Part shown: positions 1 to 11,060 of the stretch, piece by piece
Layout: each line of letters starts with the position of its first letter
Position numbering within the stretch: position 1 is the stretch's first letter
NCBI GenBank assembly: GCA_037447655.1
Contig: JBBHKE010001620.1
Span: 24,390-88,389 of the forward strand
Length of the DNA stretch: 64,000 nt
Origin: Zygnema cylindricum
Taxonomy: Eukaryota; Streptophyta; Zygnematophyceae; Zygnematales; Zygnemataceae
Direction: 5' to 3'
The notes under the pieces: generated by a model
What the model saw: only the letters and a program-made list of their open reading frames with translations
Told to the model about the DNA's origin: nothing
Databases searched by the model: none
Translations under genes and position numbers: made by a program

Positions 1-232
1 AAGACTGTCGAAAGAGAGAGAGAGAAATCACTATTCAAACTTTTTACATCAAATTGGGTTTTGTACCATCCCATCACAAACAGACGTTTTTTCTGAAATA
101 ATACGACATTTAACGATGAATCCCAACAACTAAATAAAGAAGAGAATTGAATTATTGAATCATGACTAAGAAAATAACTCTGTCTCCAGTAAAAACGGAA
201 AAAAAAGGGAAATCGTCAGGTTGAAACACCGT

Positions 233-3200
233 TTAAACAATGCCGAGGCATTCTTTTGGAGAAAAAAACAAACAATCATCAGAACCGAAGCTGTCAGAAC
301 TGCAACCCACGCTAAGAAAACCGATACTTCGCAAATGGTCAAACGCATTTTGTCTCATTCTCGTACCGTCCGCCAAAAGTCGTCCGTGAAACTCCATCAG
401 GATCTAAAAACCACAGAAAATGACACAAAACAACGGAAAAACTCAAAAAATCAACACAAGTGAAAAAATAAAACAAATAAAAGAATTGCCATCGAGAATC
501 AGTCACATGATTCAGAACTGAATTAGGTATAAAAACACTACTATAATAAACCTCATGAAAATAATTTCTCTTCTCTTAAAATGATTCACGGTGTAGCTTT
601 CACCGACAACTTCGCACAAGAGGAATAACTTTGTAGCACCGAGAAAAAGTATGAATGACATGAGATTCACCACAGCCAGAAGGATTTCTTGACACCAAAA
701 AAGAAAGTTCAAGAGAGATCCACGCAGAAAAACTAAAATTATAGCAAAACTACATATTAATGTTGCTTATCAAGCACATTGATGCTAGATTAATCACAAC
801 ATCGGTATTATTGATTCGTCAACTTGTGAAAAAAATGTTTCGTCTTGTATGTTCCATGTTTGTTTATTCATACTACATATGACTTTTTGACTGACCTAAA
901 TGTTTCCTGCGAGAAGTTCATAAGAAGATCCTACCTAAACCTTCTCGTGTCACTTCTTACAAATCTTTCAATTCTACACTAAGTTTTCAGATTACATTTC
1001 CGCATGTAATGAATCTAAAAAGGGACTTTTTGTAAAAGAGAAAGGTCAAAAGACTACGCCCAGAGTCTATATTTCCTGGGTTCTGGATGATACATAATAA
1101 TGTACATAACAAAAACTTATCAATGATATCTTGAAATTGAAATTGATATGCCAACCAGTTTTATAATCCTGATACTTTCAAGAGGATCGAAACTATCAGC
1201 AATTGACAGCACAACATAAACATCAATTAATCGCGATTATCGGCAATTGATGTCAAGAAACTGGCATTCGCTCATTGCGATTACCAGTAATTTGTATCAC
1301 AAAATTGACATTGATTAGACGTAGTGTTAGGTATCGAGGGCCCCATGCCGATATTCGATATGTACCGAATTTTGGGTACCCGATAATCGATATATCGAGG
1401 AGGTGAATATCGCGATATTTATGCAATATATCGGCCGATAATTCGATATATAATCTACCGCGATATATCGAAGAGGACGCTAGGTCAAAAAAATCAAACC
1501 CCCCCCCCCCCCCCCGGGGGGGCCCCCGGGGGGGGGGGGGGGGGGGGGGGGGGGACCGTACGTTTTTTTGTACCTTTTTTGTAGGATTTCCCTTACCATA
1601 TCGAGGCCTCCGACCGATCGATATTCAATATATCGAATATCAAAATTATCGCGATATGATTTTACCCGACAACATTAGTGAGTATAGACAATGGATGTCA
1701 TAAAAGTGACAATTGATATTACAAAACTGGGATGGATTAATCACAACAACTGACTAATCGCAATTGATATTAAGAAATGAACAATGATGTTGGCAATTGT
1801 ATTACAAAATTGACATCCATTTATCGTGGCTTTTGATAATACGGAATTGAAATGTTTTAATCACGACTACCGGCACAATATATATCACAAAACTTAAATC
1901 AATTGGATAGAAAATTATTCTCAACAAGATACAAGACAACATGGAAAAGTGATAAACCTTGTTAACAATAAAGGGAGAGTTATTGACATTTGAAACGGAC
2001 AATGAAAACAGACATCGGACCTTTCAAAACATATTTCACTCTACATTGTGTTTGTTTGTCCCTTCCCTTCCCTATCCTTTCCTTTCCTTCCCTTTCCTCC
2101 CCTTCCTTCCCTTCCCTTCCCTTCCCATCCCATCCCATCCCTTCCCTTCCCAAAGGAGTGTGACTTTTGAAACAATCACAGTGCCCAGTGTACCTGGCAG
2201 GCTTTAGGTGCACTTCCCTTCCCATTGGTCCATCCCTTTATGACCGAAAACTCCCCTCCCTCGATGTCCACTTTCAGAACGTCGATCTGACAAAAGCACA
2301 TCAGAAAAATCCGGTTAACCTCAAATTTGAAAATAGGTACAGGAACACGCACAAGGACCAAGTAAACAAACAAAGGACCCTTTTCCTCCTTTATCCTCCC
2401 TCTCCCCATCCCCTTCCCCCTCCCCATCCCCCTCCCCATCCCCCTCCCCCTCCCCCTCCCCTTGTCCACACGAAACTTTCAAACCGTCAAGTCCTCGCCT
2501 TAACTCACTCTTTGCACTCTTCTAAACCCTTTTGATTCGCCAGGAGGAAACGGTTCCAAAACCCGGTCGGTCGCCCCAAATTTCCGTCTTCCTTCCCAAA
2601 GGAGGAGGTGGGTGAGGAGGAGGCGGGAGATCAAATGCGGATCAGGGATCATACCATTCTTCCGTTTCTTCTTCGCTGCGCTGGCCGGAGACGGGCGGGC
2701 GGCTGGTGGGTGGGGCGTGCGGGAATCAGGGCCAGGGAGATCGATCAGATCATCAGAGGACGTTCAGGGATCCGGAGGTTAAAAGAATGAGGGATAAAAC
2801 GCTAGAGAGGGAGAGAGAGAGAGAGAGAGGGAAAGGGGAAAAGAAAGAAATATTAAAATTTGGGGAAGATCCTCACCTACAGAAAATACGTGACTTCCAG
2901 AATTTAATCGCTGTAGAAACAATCTCCATCCTCCATAATCGGTTCCCAAATGTTCCGTAGACCCCATTTGGGCTCTTGCACAAATTTGTTTTGCATCCGG
3001 TCCCTCAAATTTATCGATAGATGCCAATGTGGTACCCAATTTTTTGAAACAAGTCTCAAAATTTACATCTTTTGTAATTTTTCCCATTATCTTCCCTTTT
3101 CCTTTAGCTTTCAAATCACTCACTCTACACCTTCTTCCATACACATCTTCACTTTTTCCATCCACACTGATTCCAGAAGCGGATATATTAAGGTAGCAAA

Positions 3201-4790
3201 GTGGTCCATTTAAGGTTGCAAATTTTTTGCTTTTTATAAGAAACTGGTTTTTTAAAATTTCTTTCGGTGTTGCTCCATTTTCTTGTTTGAACTTCTTCAC
3301 GATATTTTTCCATTTATGTTCAAGATCTAACCTGGTTTTCCGGTCCTGCCGTTGTTTTCTCACCTCCCGATTTTCCTTACTGGTTTCCAGCCACTCATTT
3401 CTCAAAATATGAAAAAATCTTTCGGCGGCAAGAAATTTTTTCACCGAAGAAGCATCTCCAACTCCCGCAGTGAAACTCATAGTTGCAAAATGTTTCCCAG
3501 ATTTTTCCACATCTTTCAAAACCGAAACAACAGTTTTCTTGAAATGGGATTTCTTTGACCAAAAATGACCCATTCGACTAAAAGCTATCACAGAAAACTT
3601 TTCGCCTTTGGTTTTTTCTTCATCTCCTATCATCGACAAACAATCTTGTCCTAATTTTAAGTCAAACGCAAAATCAGTTGCATCTTGATTTTCCATAGAA
3701 TAAACATTATGAAAGAATTGTGCTAACTCCAAATTTTCTATACTATGAACATTGACAGCGGTAATATTTAGGTCTTCCAAAAGTTTCAATTTATAAGTAT
3801 CCTCACTGAATATGGTGCTGACAAAAACTGAAACCTTGGCATTTAATGAACGAATAATTTTTACCAAATTCGGGGCAGTCACGTCCAAATATTTCGTGTC
3901 TCCTGGAATACAAAATGCGATACTTTTCAGTTTTTCAGGGACAGGATCTTTTGAAACTTTAAATAAATCAGGAATTTTCTCCGTTTTAACAACGTGGTCT
4001 TCTTCGACAATATGCTTTTTTGAAACTTGGTCGGAGTCTGAGGTCAAAACCACTGGTGGAATCCCTCCACATTCCGCCTGGATAAAAAAAACATAACATA
4101 TTGTTGGTTTAAGATCTTTATTTTTTCCCCAACACCCATTCACGACTTTCAACAAATATTTTCAAACCGATGTTCAAGAATTTCAGAAGTTTTTCCTCTT
4201 TTCATGTGTTTTCATGAGCTTTTTATGACCACCCTACCTGACATGCGAAAAAGAAGAGGGAGAGAGGGAAAGGGAAAAGCAGTTGAAAAAGAATCACACA
4301 TTGACTAGCTGATATTTCAAACATCCGGTACAAGAAAAATTTAAACACAAAGTTTTTCTTTTATGTTCCTGTTCAAAAGATTAAAAATGTTTGATAATTT
4401 AAAACGATTCTAAGGCCCAAAACACCATCTACGAATTCCTGACTTTTTCTAAAGTTTTCAAACATTTTTGAAAAACTATTTCTGATTTCCGCTACATTTA
4501 ATTGCGTGAGCATTTTATTCTTCTCAATTTATCTCAAGTTATTTACATCCTGACCAAAACATGGTAATGTTATGTTTTATTTCAATTTTTCCATTGTCTC
4601 TCTTTCCAAATTTTTTCAAAAAATGACTAGGCAAAAACAAATTTTTACTAAATTTCATCTGCTTCAAGTTTATTTTAGGATCCCTTCCAGAATTTGTCAA
4701 AAAACCAACTTTTCTCAACTTGATGTCTTGCAGAAGGCTACAATTACCTCTTAGGAAAGAAAGAGAGAGAGAGACAGAGAGAGAGTCAGC

Positions 4791-4879
<89 letters not shown>

Positions 4880-4910
4880 GGAGAGAGAAAGAGAGAGAGG
4901 GAGAGAGAGG

Positions 4911-4952
<42 letters not shown>

Positions 4953-5224
4953 AAGAAAGAGAGAGCAGGAGGGAGAAAGAGAGAGAGGGACAGAGAGGTA
5001 GGGCGAGACAGATGAGAGAGAGAAAGAGAGAGAGGGAGGAAGGGAGGGGGAGAGAGAGAGCGAGTAGTAAGAGGGAGAGACAGATGAGAGAGGGACCACA
5101 TGAAATAGACAGACCAGACATACAGAGGGACAGAGAGCGCGGGATAGACAGACATAGAGAGAGAGAAAGATCGGACAAAACAGACAGATCAGACATACAG
5201 AGAGTGAGAGAGAGTCGGAAAGAG

Positions 5225-5287
<63 letters not shown>

Positions 5288-5392
5288 AGACAAAACAGAC
5301 AGATCAGGCATACAGAGAGAAACAGGGAGAGAGAGACAGACGGACAGACGGACAAAGAGATAGAGAGAGCGAGAGAGAGAGAGAGAAGGGGG

Positions 5393-5430
<38 letters not shown>

Positions 5431-5649
5431 ACGACGAGAGGGAGGGAGACACCAGACTTTCGAGACAAGAACAGACTAGACTGACAGAAAGACAGTAGAC
5501 TAACAGAGAGGACAGACAAGACAGACAGCATCACTCACTCCATGGCAGGTCTCTCCATGCATCCAGTCTCCCGTAAACACGATGAACAGCGCCAACGCCA
5601 CAGCCGCCGCCACGAACACCGGAGTCGTCACTCGATGGATCGACGCCAT
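233..5649 (-). CDS. Methyltransf_21/METTL24-like methyltransferase, split gene
   Basis: Exons seen on the minus strand: exon 1 5649-5539 (37 codons, donor GTGAGT), exon 2 4077-2877 (acceptor after a T-rich tract, donor GTGAGG), exon 3 2286-2194 (31 codons, phase 0/0) and exon 4 403-233 (56 codons plus TAA). Exon 1 encodes a short basic head and a hydrophobic segment (about residues 9-26), a likely type II Golgi/ER anchor. Exon 2 starts with about 350 residues I do not recognise, rich in Lys, then the family motif YGGW and HVFSV. Exon 3 carries the core motif IDVLKVDIEGGEF. Exon 4 opens with ILMEFHG, joining exon 3 as CQ-ILMEFHG, which is typical of this SAM-dependent family. About 80 residues expected between HVFSV and IDVLK, including the GxGED SAM loop, were not found in 2287-2876, so the copy may be damaged. 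Substrate unknown. The family call rests on motifs only. Confidence 0.75.
1130..1965. repeat. Degenerate minisatellite, period near 44 bp
   Basis: Variants of a unit containing AATTGATATTACAAAATTGAC and AATCGCGATTATCGGCAATT recur on both sides of the hAT-like element at 1322-1677. Units differ in length and sequence, so the array is old. It looks like a tandem array later split by the insertion. Confidence 0.5.
1322..1677. mobile_element. hAT-like MITE (family 1), copy A with poly-C/poly-G core
   Basis: Left end TAGTGTTAGGTATCGAGG and right end TACCCGACAACATTA match the termini of the other family-1 copies here. The interior is full of TATCGCGATA/CGATATATCG motifs. A C-run, G-run, short C-run and long G-run occupy 1499-1554. 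No clear 8-bp target duplication remains (ATTAGACG left, GTGAGTAT right). No transposase is encoded. Confidence 0.6.
2042..2155. repeat. CCTTCC-type pyrimidine repeat
   Basis: Tandem CCTTCC, CCTTTCC and CCATCC units inside the last methyltransferase intron, ending about 40 bp beyond the donor of exon 3 (minus strand). Confidence 0.8.
2396..2462. repeat. CCCCATCC/CCCCTCC simple repeat
   Basis: Pyrimidine-only repeat, a purine G-rich run on the minus (coding) strand. It lies in the interval between exons 2 and 3 where the methyltransferase core should be encoded. Confidence 0.8.
4750..5450. repeat. GA/GGGA microsatellite of about 690 bp in intron 1
   Basis: Long GA tracts with interspersed GGGA and GACAGA units. 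The pure GA core at about 4799-4877 and another at 5236-5284 flank diverged copies carrying an AGACATACAGAGA motif. All long Ser-Leu or Arg-Glu frames here come from this repeat. It fills most of the intron between methyltransferase exons 1 and 2. Confidence 0.95.
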
Positions 5650-7880
5650 CCAGTTGTACACTATGTTAAGAATCTACGGATTGAGAGGAGTGTACGGATT
5701 GTACGGAAGCCCGAGGGACCTCACAAAACCCTAACAAATTGCATACACTGTAAGGGAATGCATGGAATGTATTGAAACAGTTTATGCTTCACCACTACAA
5801 TGACGATGTCTATGAAAGGAATGTTGTAGACATGATGTACGGACCGTGTGTACGGATATGTCAGTGTAGTGAATAGGGTGTACGGATGAAATGTGCAGAA
5901 AGTTATTGTAGTAAAGAATAGAGGGAGAAATTGTGTGAGAAGGAAATAATTTACTTTTCAGCAGCAGTGCAGAAGTGAGAAGAGTTATTAGGGTTAAGAG
6001 ACGGAAAGATAAAAAGAAGAGAAAAAATACACTTTTAAGGGAGAAAGGTTTGGAGAAAAAGAATCAACATTGTACGGTTAAAGATTCTGTGGTACAATGC
6101 TCGTACAATGGAAAATGTACGGACGTAAGGAAAGGTACATGTGCCGAATGTGTAGATGAGGATGGTAAGTACAACCGAGGGAAGGAATCAAGGAACAGAT
6201 ATTGTACGGCGCGGGACAGAGGTACCGTACGGACAGACACGGGGGAACCAGAATGAGAAAAGTTAAGAAGGCAGTAGCAGGGACGTAAAAAATAACATCA
6301 TCGGGAAAGATCGAACAGAAGCAAGAGGGAAAGAAATGTGAGATACAATAATCCTTCCTCTCTCTCTCTCCCTCACTCTCCCTCTCTCTCCCTCTTTTTC
6401 TCCGTGTGAAACTTCCTCTCTCTCCCTCGTCCTCTCGCTTTCACACTTCGTACAGGGTCTGCCACGTTGAAAGTTTTCAGGAGGTCCTTCCAAGGCATGT
6501 GTCGAACAGGATTTTCCGTTTGAGACTTCTCACGTACTTTAATTGGCAAAATCGAGCCAAAAAAAGTACATGTCAATGCGTCATTGGTTAAATCGAGCCA
6601 AAAAAATTACATGTCAATGCGTCATAACGACAGAAAAACTCAGTTTTAAGAGAATGTGTATGTGGCAACGCTCCGCCGTTTGAACAGATTCCGTCGCTTT
6701 GCAGAAAATTGAACCTACGCCGTTCGATCACTACAGTACCGCATAATCGATTCTATGTCTTGTTCTGACTAGAAGGCTATCATACCTTTTTCGCCCTAGC
6801 ATCAAGAACCAATGAGAGCGACCTAAGAGAATATTTTTTGTTAGATGGACTCCAGTATCTAAATTTAATAAAATTAAAATTCTTCCTTAATAATCTTAGC
6901 CAATGATTAAAGCCGGCATTGCCTCAATTTTCTGTCGTTTTCTCACCTCAAAAAATATTTGATTAGCCGTACGGTAGGAGAGCAGAGTCCAAAAAGCATT
7001 GTACTCTTCACGATGTACGAAAATACGGGGGAATGAACCAAAAATAATAATTTCAAGGTCAACACACAACAGCGCTGTTGTTCAAATCGTGCGATTTTTT
7101 CCTTTTTGCCGATTGAAACGTATAATTCGTGACTGTTGAAAAAATCGCAAAAATCGTGATGTACTTTCTGTCCGGTAAACTGAACGGGGAATTTACGGGA
7201 ACTGTGAGGTTTTTACAGTAACTGTACGGTTTTTTACGGTAAATGTACGAATTTTGACGAAAAGATTCGCTGCACGTATTAGTACTTTCTGTCTGGTAAA
7301 CTGAACAGCAATTTCACGGATAATGTACGGAGTTTTATCGTTCATGTACGGAGTATTTCAAAATGAGACGTTGCAGCGTCACACTATTTGCGCGCGGTAA
7401 GTTTGAAATGTGTACAAACGTACGAACATGTACGAAATTGTACGACAATAAATTCATTAACGATTTAAACGATTTTTTAAAATCGTTCAGTGCGTTCGTT
7501 ACATATAAATCGTCGTGATTGAATCGCTCGCATTAAACGGTTTGAACAACTATGCTCAACAGTCATTAAAATGTCGTACTAAATGCCCGTCACGATATAA
7601 AACTTAATAATTTAATATGGTCGTCAGCGGTCCGTGACGTGGCATGACGGGACGTCGAACGAATCGAACTGACATCTCCATCGGTTTCCGAACCTAATCT
7701 CCTAACCTGCCTTACATGGTTCGATCTTTCAAAGCGAAGTTAAAAATAAAACATGAGGTGAAATAAAGCATACGATATAGTCGAAACGAATATTTCGTAC
7801 CATCCTCCATTTCCGCCAGACCCGAGGGGATCCGGCCTCAGGCGCAAAAATTTAAAATTAACATGAGAGTGAAAAAAGTC
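5650..7880. other. Upstream non-coding stretch with short tandem duplications
   Basis: No gene supported. It contains the region upstream of the methyltransferase start, a CT/GA-rich patch at 6355-6430, a duplication with a unit of about 43 bp at 6544-6626 (shared core ATCGAGCCAAAAAAA), and a duplicated block of about 120 bp with copies starting near 7161 and 7282 (shared core GTACTTTCTGTC). A 93-codon plus-strand ORF at 5975-6256 is Lys/Arg-rich with no recognised domain. Confidence 0.5.
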
Positions 7881-7925
7881 GAGAAGTATAATAAAATAAC
7901 ATACGAAACCGAGTTGCGAAACTTA

Positions 7926-8704
7926 GGGTGTGTCCCCATGTGCATAAGTAAGGGTTTTTTCCTGTCGTTTTGCTGTAATACTTAGCGCCGTACTGCCTAA
8001 GTTGCAACCGTACGAAGGAATCGCAAATTTGTAGAGTACAATTTGCGTCATCCCTGAACTTAGGATGTACGAAAAGTTGTCGTCTTGTGCTTTTCGACCC
8101 ACTTCGACGACAAAAAACGTATCATCAACCTTATCTTTAAAACACATGCGCGATGTGATTTAAAATTAGGTTTTTTCGATTGACAAATAGGAACATACTT
8201 TCGCACGTGCCGTAAATTTCGACAAAAATCCTACGATTTCCAAGGACAAAGAAAAGTACATAGTTCGCTATGTTTTGTCCGTTTGCGTTCTAATACGACA
8301 AAGACAAGTACACAATTTGTTTGGATTTCTCCGTTTTCGTCTAGTACGGATTTCTTTTTTTGCAGGGGTCTTCAAATTCCGATGCCATTTCACGTCGAGC
8401 GGACAGGCGACGCGAAGACAAAGCGCATCTTCTTCGACCGTGAAATTGCACAGGTTGGAAGGCGCTACGTCTACAATGTCACGGTAAGACATGCGACGTC
8501 ACACGCAGGTACAAAAAACAACGTGCGACCACAGATTGTAGACGTTGACAACCGTCACAGGTACTGTCGACGTATACAATCGTCACTAGCGTAAGTTACG
8601 ATTTCGTCCTTACAGACATAGGGACACTTGAACACCGGGTCCGACGGATCCGCGCTAAAATACAAAGTAATTTCGCTAAGTTACAAGTACATGGGGACAC
8701 ACCC
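7926..8704. mobile_element. PIF/Harbinger-like non-autonomous element P1
   Basis: Ends GGGTGTGTCCCCATG and CATGGGGACACACCC are inverted repeats flanked by TTA on both sides (7923-7925 and 8705-8707). Three-base TTA/TAA target duplications and GG-starting TIRs are typical of PIF/Harbinger and Tourist elements. The paralogous empty site at about 9264-9270 confirms the boundaries. No transposase ORF; open frames inside (for example 8268-8594) are short and overlap on both strands. Confidence 0.85.
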
Positions 8705-8831
8705 TTAATTGATTGTGGTTTGCTTTGGAACCACGCGAGAAAACGTACCAACGTGAAAAAAAAATAGTTTTGTCGCAATTGCTGCAAGAGCAGAGTTTCG
8801 ACGTGACACCTCGCCCACTTTAAGTTTTTTA

Positions 8832-9101
8832 GAGGGTGTCCCCATGAATTAAAATATCGACTTTTCTCTGTCGTTTTGCCCTACAATTCAGGGAATTTTG
8901 AGAAAAACTTCAGCCATACGAAAAAAATCATTTTTACCAAATTACAGTGAACGTCAATTCTATACTTTGAACGTACTACATGTTTGTCGTCATGTGAACA
9001 CATTTTGGCGTTTTCCTCTTTTCGACCCATGGGCAAGAGAACCCAGCCCATCAAAAAGCTTCATCCAAAATCACCTCGAGGGGGTGTTTTTAGTTAAAGT
9101 A
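8832..9101. mobile_element. PIF-like element P4, 3' truncated
   Basis: Starts GAGGGTGTCCCCATGAATT after TTA and is closely similar to the 5' end of P2 (9394). The sequence stops matching at 9101, where a TA-MITE end (CACCGCCAATCGCTATTAGCG) begins. It is the copy-A counterpart of P2 in the tandem duplication. Confidence 0.6.
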
Positions 9102-9165
9102 CACCGCCAATCGCTATTAGCGTAGAAGTTTCTTTAGCGTATAAGAAAAATTACAGTGGTGTACG
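9102..9165. mobile_element. TA-MITE 5' fragment
   Basis: CACCGCCAATCGCTATTAGCG directly after TA is the left TIR of the TA-MITE family. A possible right end CAGTGGTG followed by TA lies at about 9156. Copy B of the duplication has TA followed directly by CCGCCCAAACAGCG, so the MITE is an insertion specific to copy A. Confidence 0.45.
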
Positions 9166-10063
9166 TTTATTAGGAATTTTAAAATTTTGAAAAAATACAT
9201 ACATTCTAATTGTTCAATAATGCTAATTTGATAATAAAACAACATACGAAATCGAGTTGCGAAACTTAATTGGTTGTGGTTTGCTTTGGAACCACGCGAG
9301 AAAACGTACCAACGTGAAAAAAAAATAGTTTTGTCGCAATTGCCGCAGAAGCAAAGTTTCGACGTGACACCACGCCCACTTAAAAGTTTTTTAGGGGGTA
9401 TCCCCATGAATTAAAATATCGACTTTTCTTTGTCGTTTTGCCCTACAATTCAAGGAACTTTGAGAAAAACTTCAGCCGTACAAAAACATCGTTTTTACCA
9501 AAGTACAATGAACGTCAATTCTATGCTTTGAATGTACTGCATGTTTGTCGTCATGTGAACGCATTTTGGCGTTTTCCTCTTTTCGACCCCTAGGCAAGAG
9601 AACCCAGCCCATAAAAAAAAATCATCCAAAATCACCTCGAGGGGGTGTTTTTACTTAAAGTACCGCCCAAACAGCGAATGAAAAACGATCCACGCAAGCG
9701 CCACACGAGTGATCAAAATTTTGGACGAGGGAGAGTACTAGCTATTTTTCTCTCTGCACGTCACGCGCATGTACGGACAAATAATTGCAAGGGTCTCGGA
9801 CCTCCACTTTCATTCATGGGTACTTTGCGTAATTTTCGCCGTCGTCGCCTCTCCCTTCCCTCTCACACTATTGCCTTCATCTCACACTATTTAGAACGAG
9901 TCACGACAATAGTGGTATAAAATGAAAGATATTTTACAAATATTTTTTTTTAACAATTTTTAGGTTTATTTTTAGTGGGGGGTCGAATGAGAAAAGTAAA
10001 AAAAACGAAATAAAAAAAAACCATGGCGGAAAGTTCTTGAATCAGTGACGTCGACGTTTTCAC

Positions 10064-11049
10064 TGTTGTTTTTGGAAATCTTTTAGCCACAGCAAATTTA
10101 TAAGACGGCGGAAAAATAGATCTATAGGGACACGCGTCGTCACTTGAAGCACAGTGCACGTTATTTGAATGGTCCCGACATCAGCATTGGAACAATGCAG
10201 CTGCGACGAAGATAGAACAAGCGCAGTTGCGGTTATTTTTGATATTGTCCGTACGGACGAACGCAGTCTGCGACACAACGGGACAAACGCAACTACGGAT
10301 ATTTTGGTACAGGACAACGCAGTTGCTACGCAACAAGACAAACGCAACTGCGACTATTTTTGGTATGGGACAACGCAGCTGCTACGAAGCTACATATAAT
10401 TGAATATGATCAAGAATTGGACTGCACCGCTACGGTTGAAATGAATCAAGTCAACGGATGAGATTCAGAAGAAAATAATTAAGTGGCTCGTTGACAGATG
10501 TTTTGCAACAGCCGGATGGACGTACCCAGACAATTGTCACTAAGCCAGGCGACAAGTATATGAACAATCACCTGTATAGGATTCTCATTAATATTGATTG
10601 TACACTGATCGATTAGTTTTAGCGTGATTAGGAGCACTTATACCTTAGTGGCAGTTTAGTTCTTTTGGACGTATCTTTTAGGAACACTTATATCGGCGGT
10701 ACAACACTATGTAGTAGGACAAGTGAGTGAAGAGTATATGACTTAGGACGTAGAATATTTTATGTATCCAGCCTCCCAGATTGTGTAATCTGCAGACTGT
10801 TTTTGGGAAACTTCTGAGTTGCATATCTTGGTGTCGGTTGGATCAATTGTGATGAAACTTAGGAGTTGTCAAACTTTGTGATACACTATACTGTGGTATA
10901 GTTTGAAGCAGTTTGGACCTTTTTGTCAACCTTATTCAGCTGTAGAAAGCAGTTGTTTGATAGGATTTTTGTAGGCTTCTGTGGTGAATTATGTCTACTT
11001 CTACTACTACTGCTGCTGCTCCACCTGCTCCAATGGTCGTAGAACAACA
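10064..11049 (+). repeat. 5' LTR of Copia-1
   Basis: Starts TGTTGTTTTTGG and ends AACAACA. The gag start ATG at 10991 lies inside it, so the last 59 bp are coding. Direct copy at 15363-16336. Confidence 0.88.
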
Positions 11050-11060
11050 GGTTATGAGCC
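11050..11060 (+). promoter_or_regulatory. Copia-1 primer-binding site, half-tRNA iMet type
   Basis: GGTTATGAGCC directly abuts the LTR end. It is complementary, with one mismatch, to GGCCCATAACC of the anticodon arm of eukaryotic initiator tRNA-Met, not to its 3' end. It also lies inside the gag reading frame. Confidence 0.75.

Larger units (their letters stand above)
404..2193 (-). other. Last intron of the methyltransferase gene
   Basis: Stretch between the exon 3 donor (CAG followed by GTACAC on the minus strand) and the exon 4 acceptor (TTTTTAG). It has no coding signal. It holds a degenerate minisatellite, a hAT-like element and a pyrimidine-rich repeat, listed separately. A short minus-strand ORF at 512-712 was considered as a C-terminal exon but is not needed, because exon 4 already supplies the family C-terminus. 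Confidence 0.6.
7885..9660. repeat. Tandem segmental duplication, copies A and B
   Basis: Copy A (7890-7925 plus 8705-9101) and copy B (about 9235-9660) share the order GAGTTGCGAAACTTA, ATTG(A/G)TTGTGGTTTGC, GAACCACGCGAGAAAACG, then the start of a PIF-like element. Copy A contains a 779-bp PIF-like insertion at the TTA that copy B lacks. Copy A ends in a TA-MITE fragment, whereas copy B runs on into the full PIF-like element. Confidence 0.8.

Noticed and set aside
512-712. Minus-strand ORF containing CEVVGESYTVNHF as methyltransferase C-terminus
   Set aside because: Exon 4 at 233-403 gives a much better family C-terminus that joins exon 3 in phase.
2461-2610. Candidate middle exon of the methyltransferase (donor GTGAGT at about 2509, pyrimidine tract upstream)
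   Set aside because: One frame fits the phases, but the peptide lacks the GxGED loop and any resemblance to the family core.
4539-5534. Long Ser/Leu-rich and Arg/Glu-rich open frames
   Set aside because: Direct translations of the GA microsatellite; no codon preference, all frames open, no domains.
5975-6256. Lys/Arg- and Cys-containing 93-codon ORF
   Set aside because: No domain, no signal peptide, no splice context and biased composition; not enough to call a gene.
8268-8594. Overlapping ORFs on both strands
   Set aside because: They lie inside the non-autonomous PIF-like element and are not kept in the related copies.
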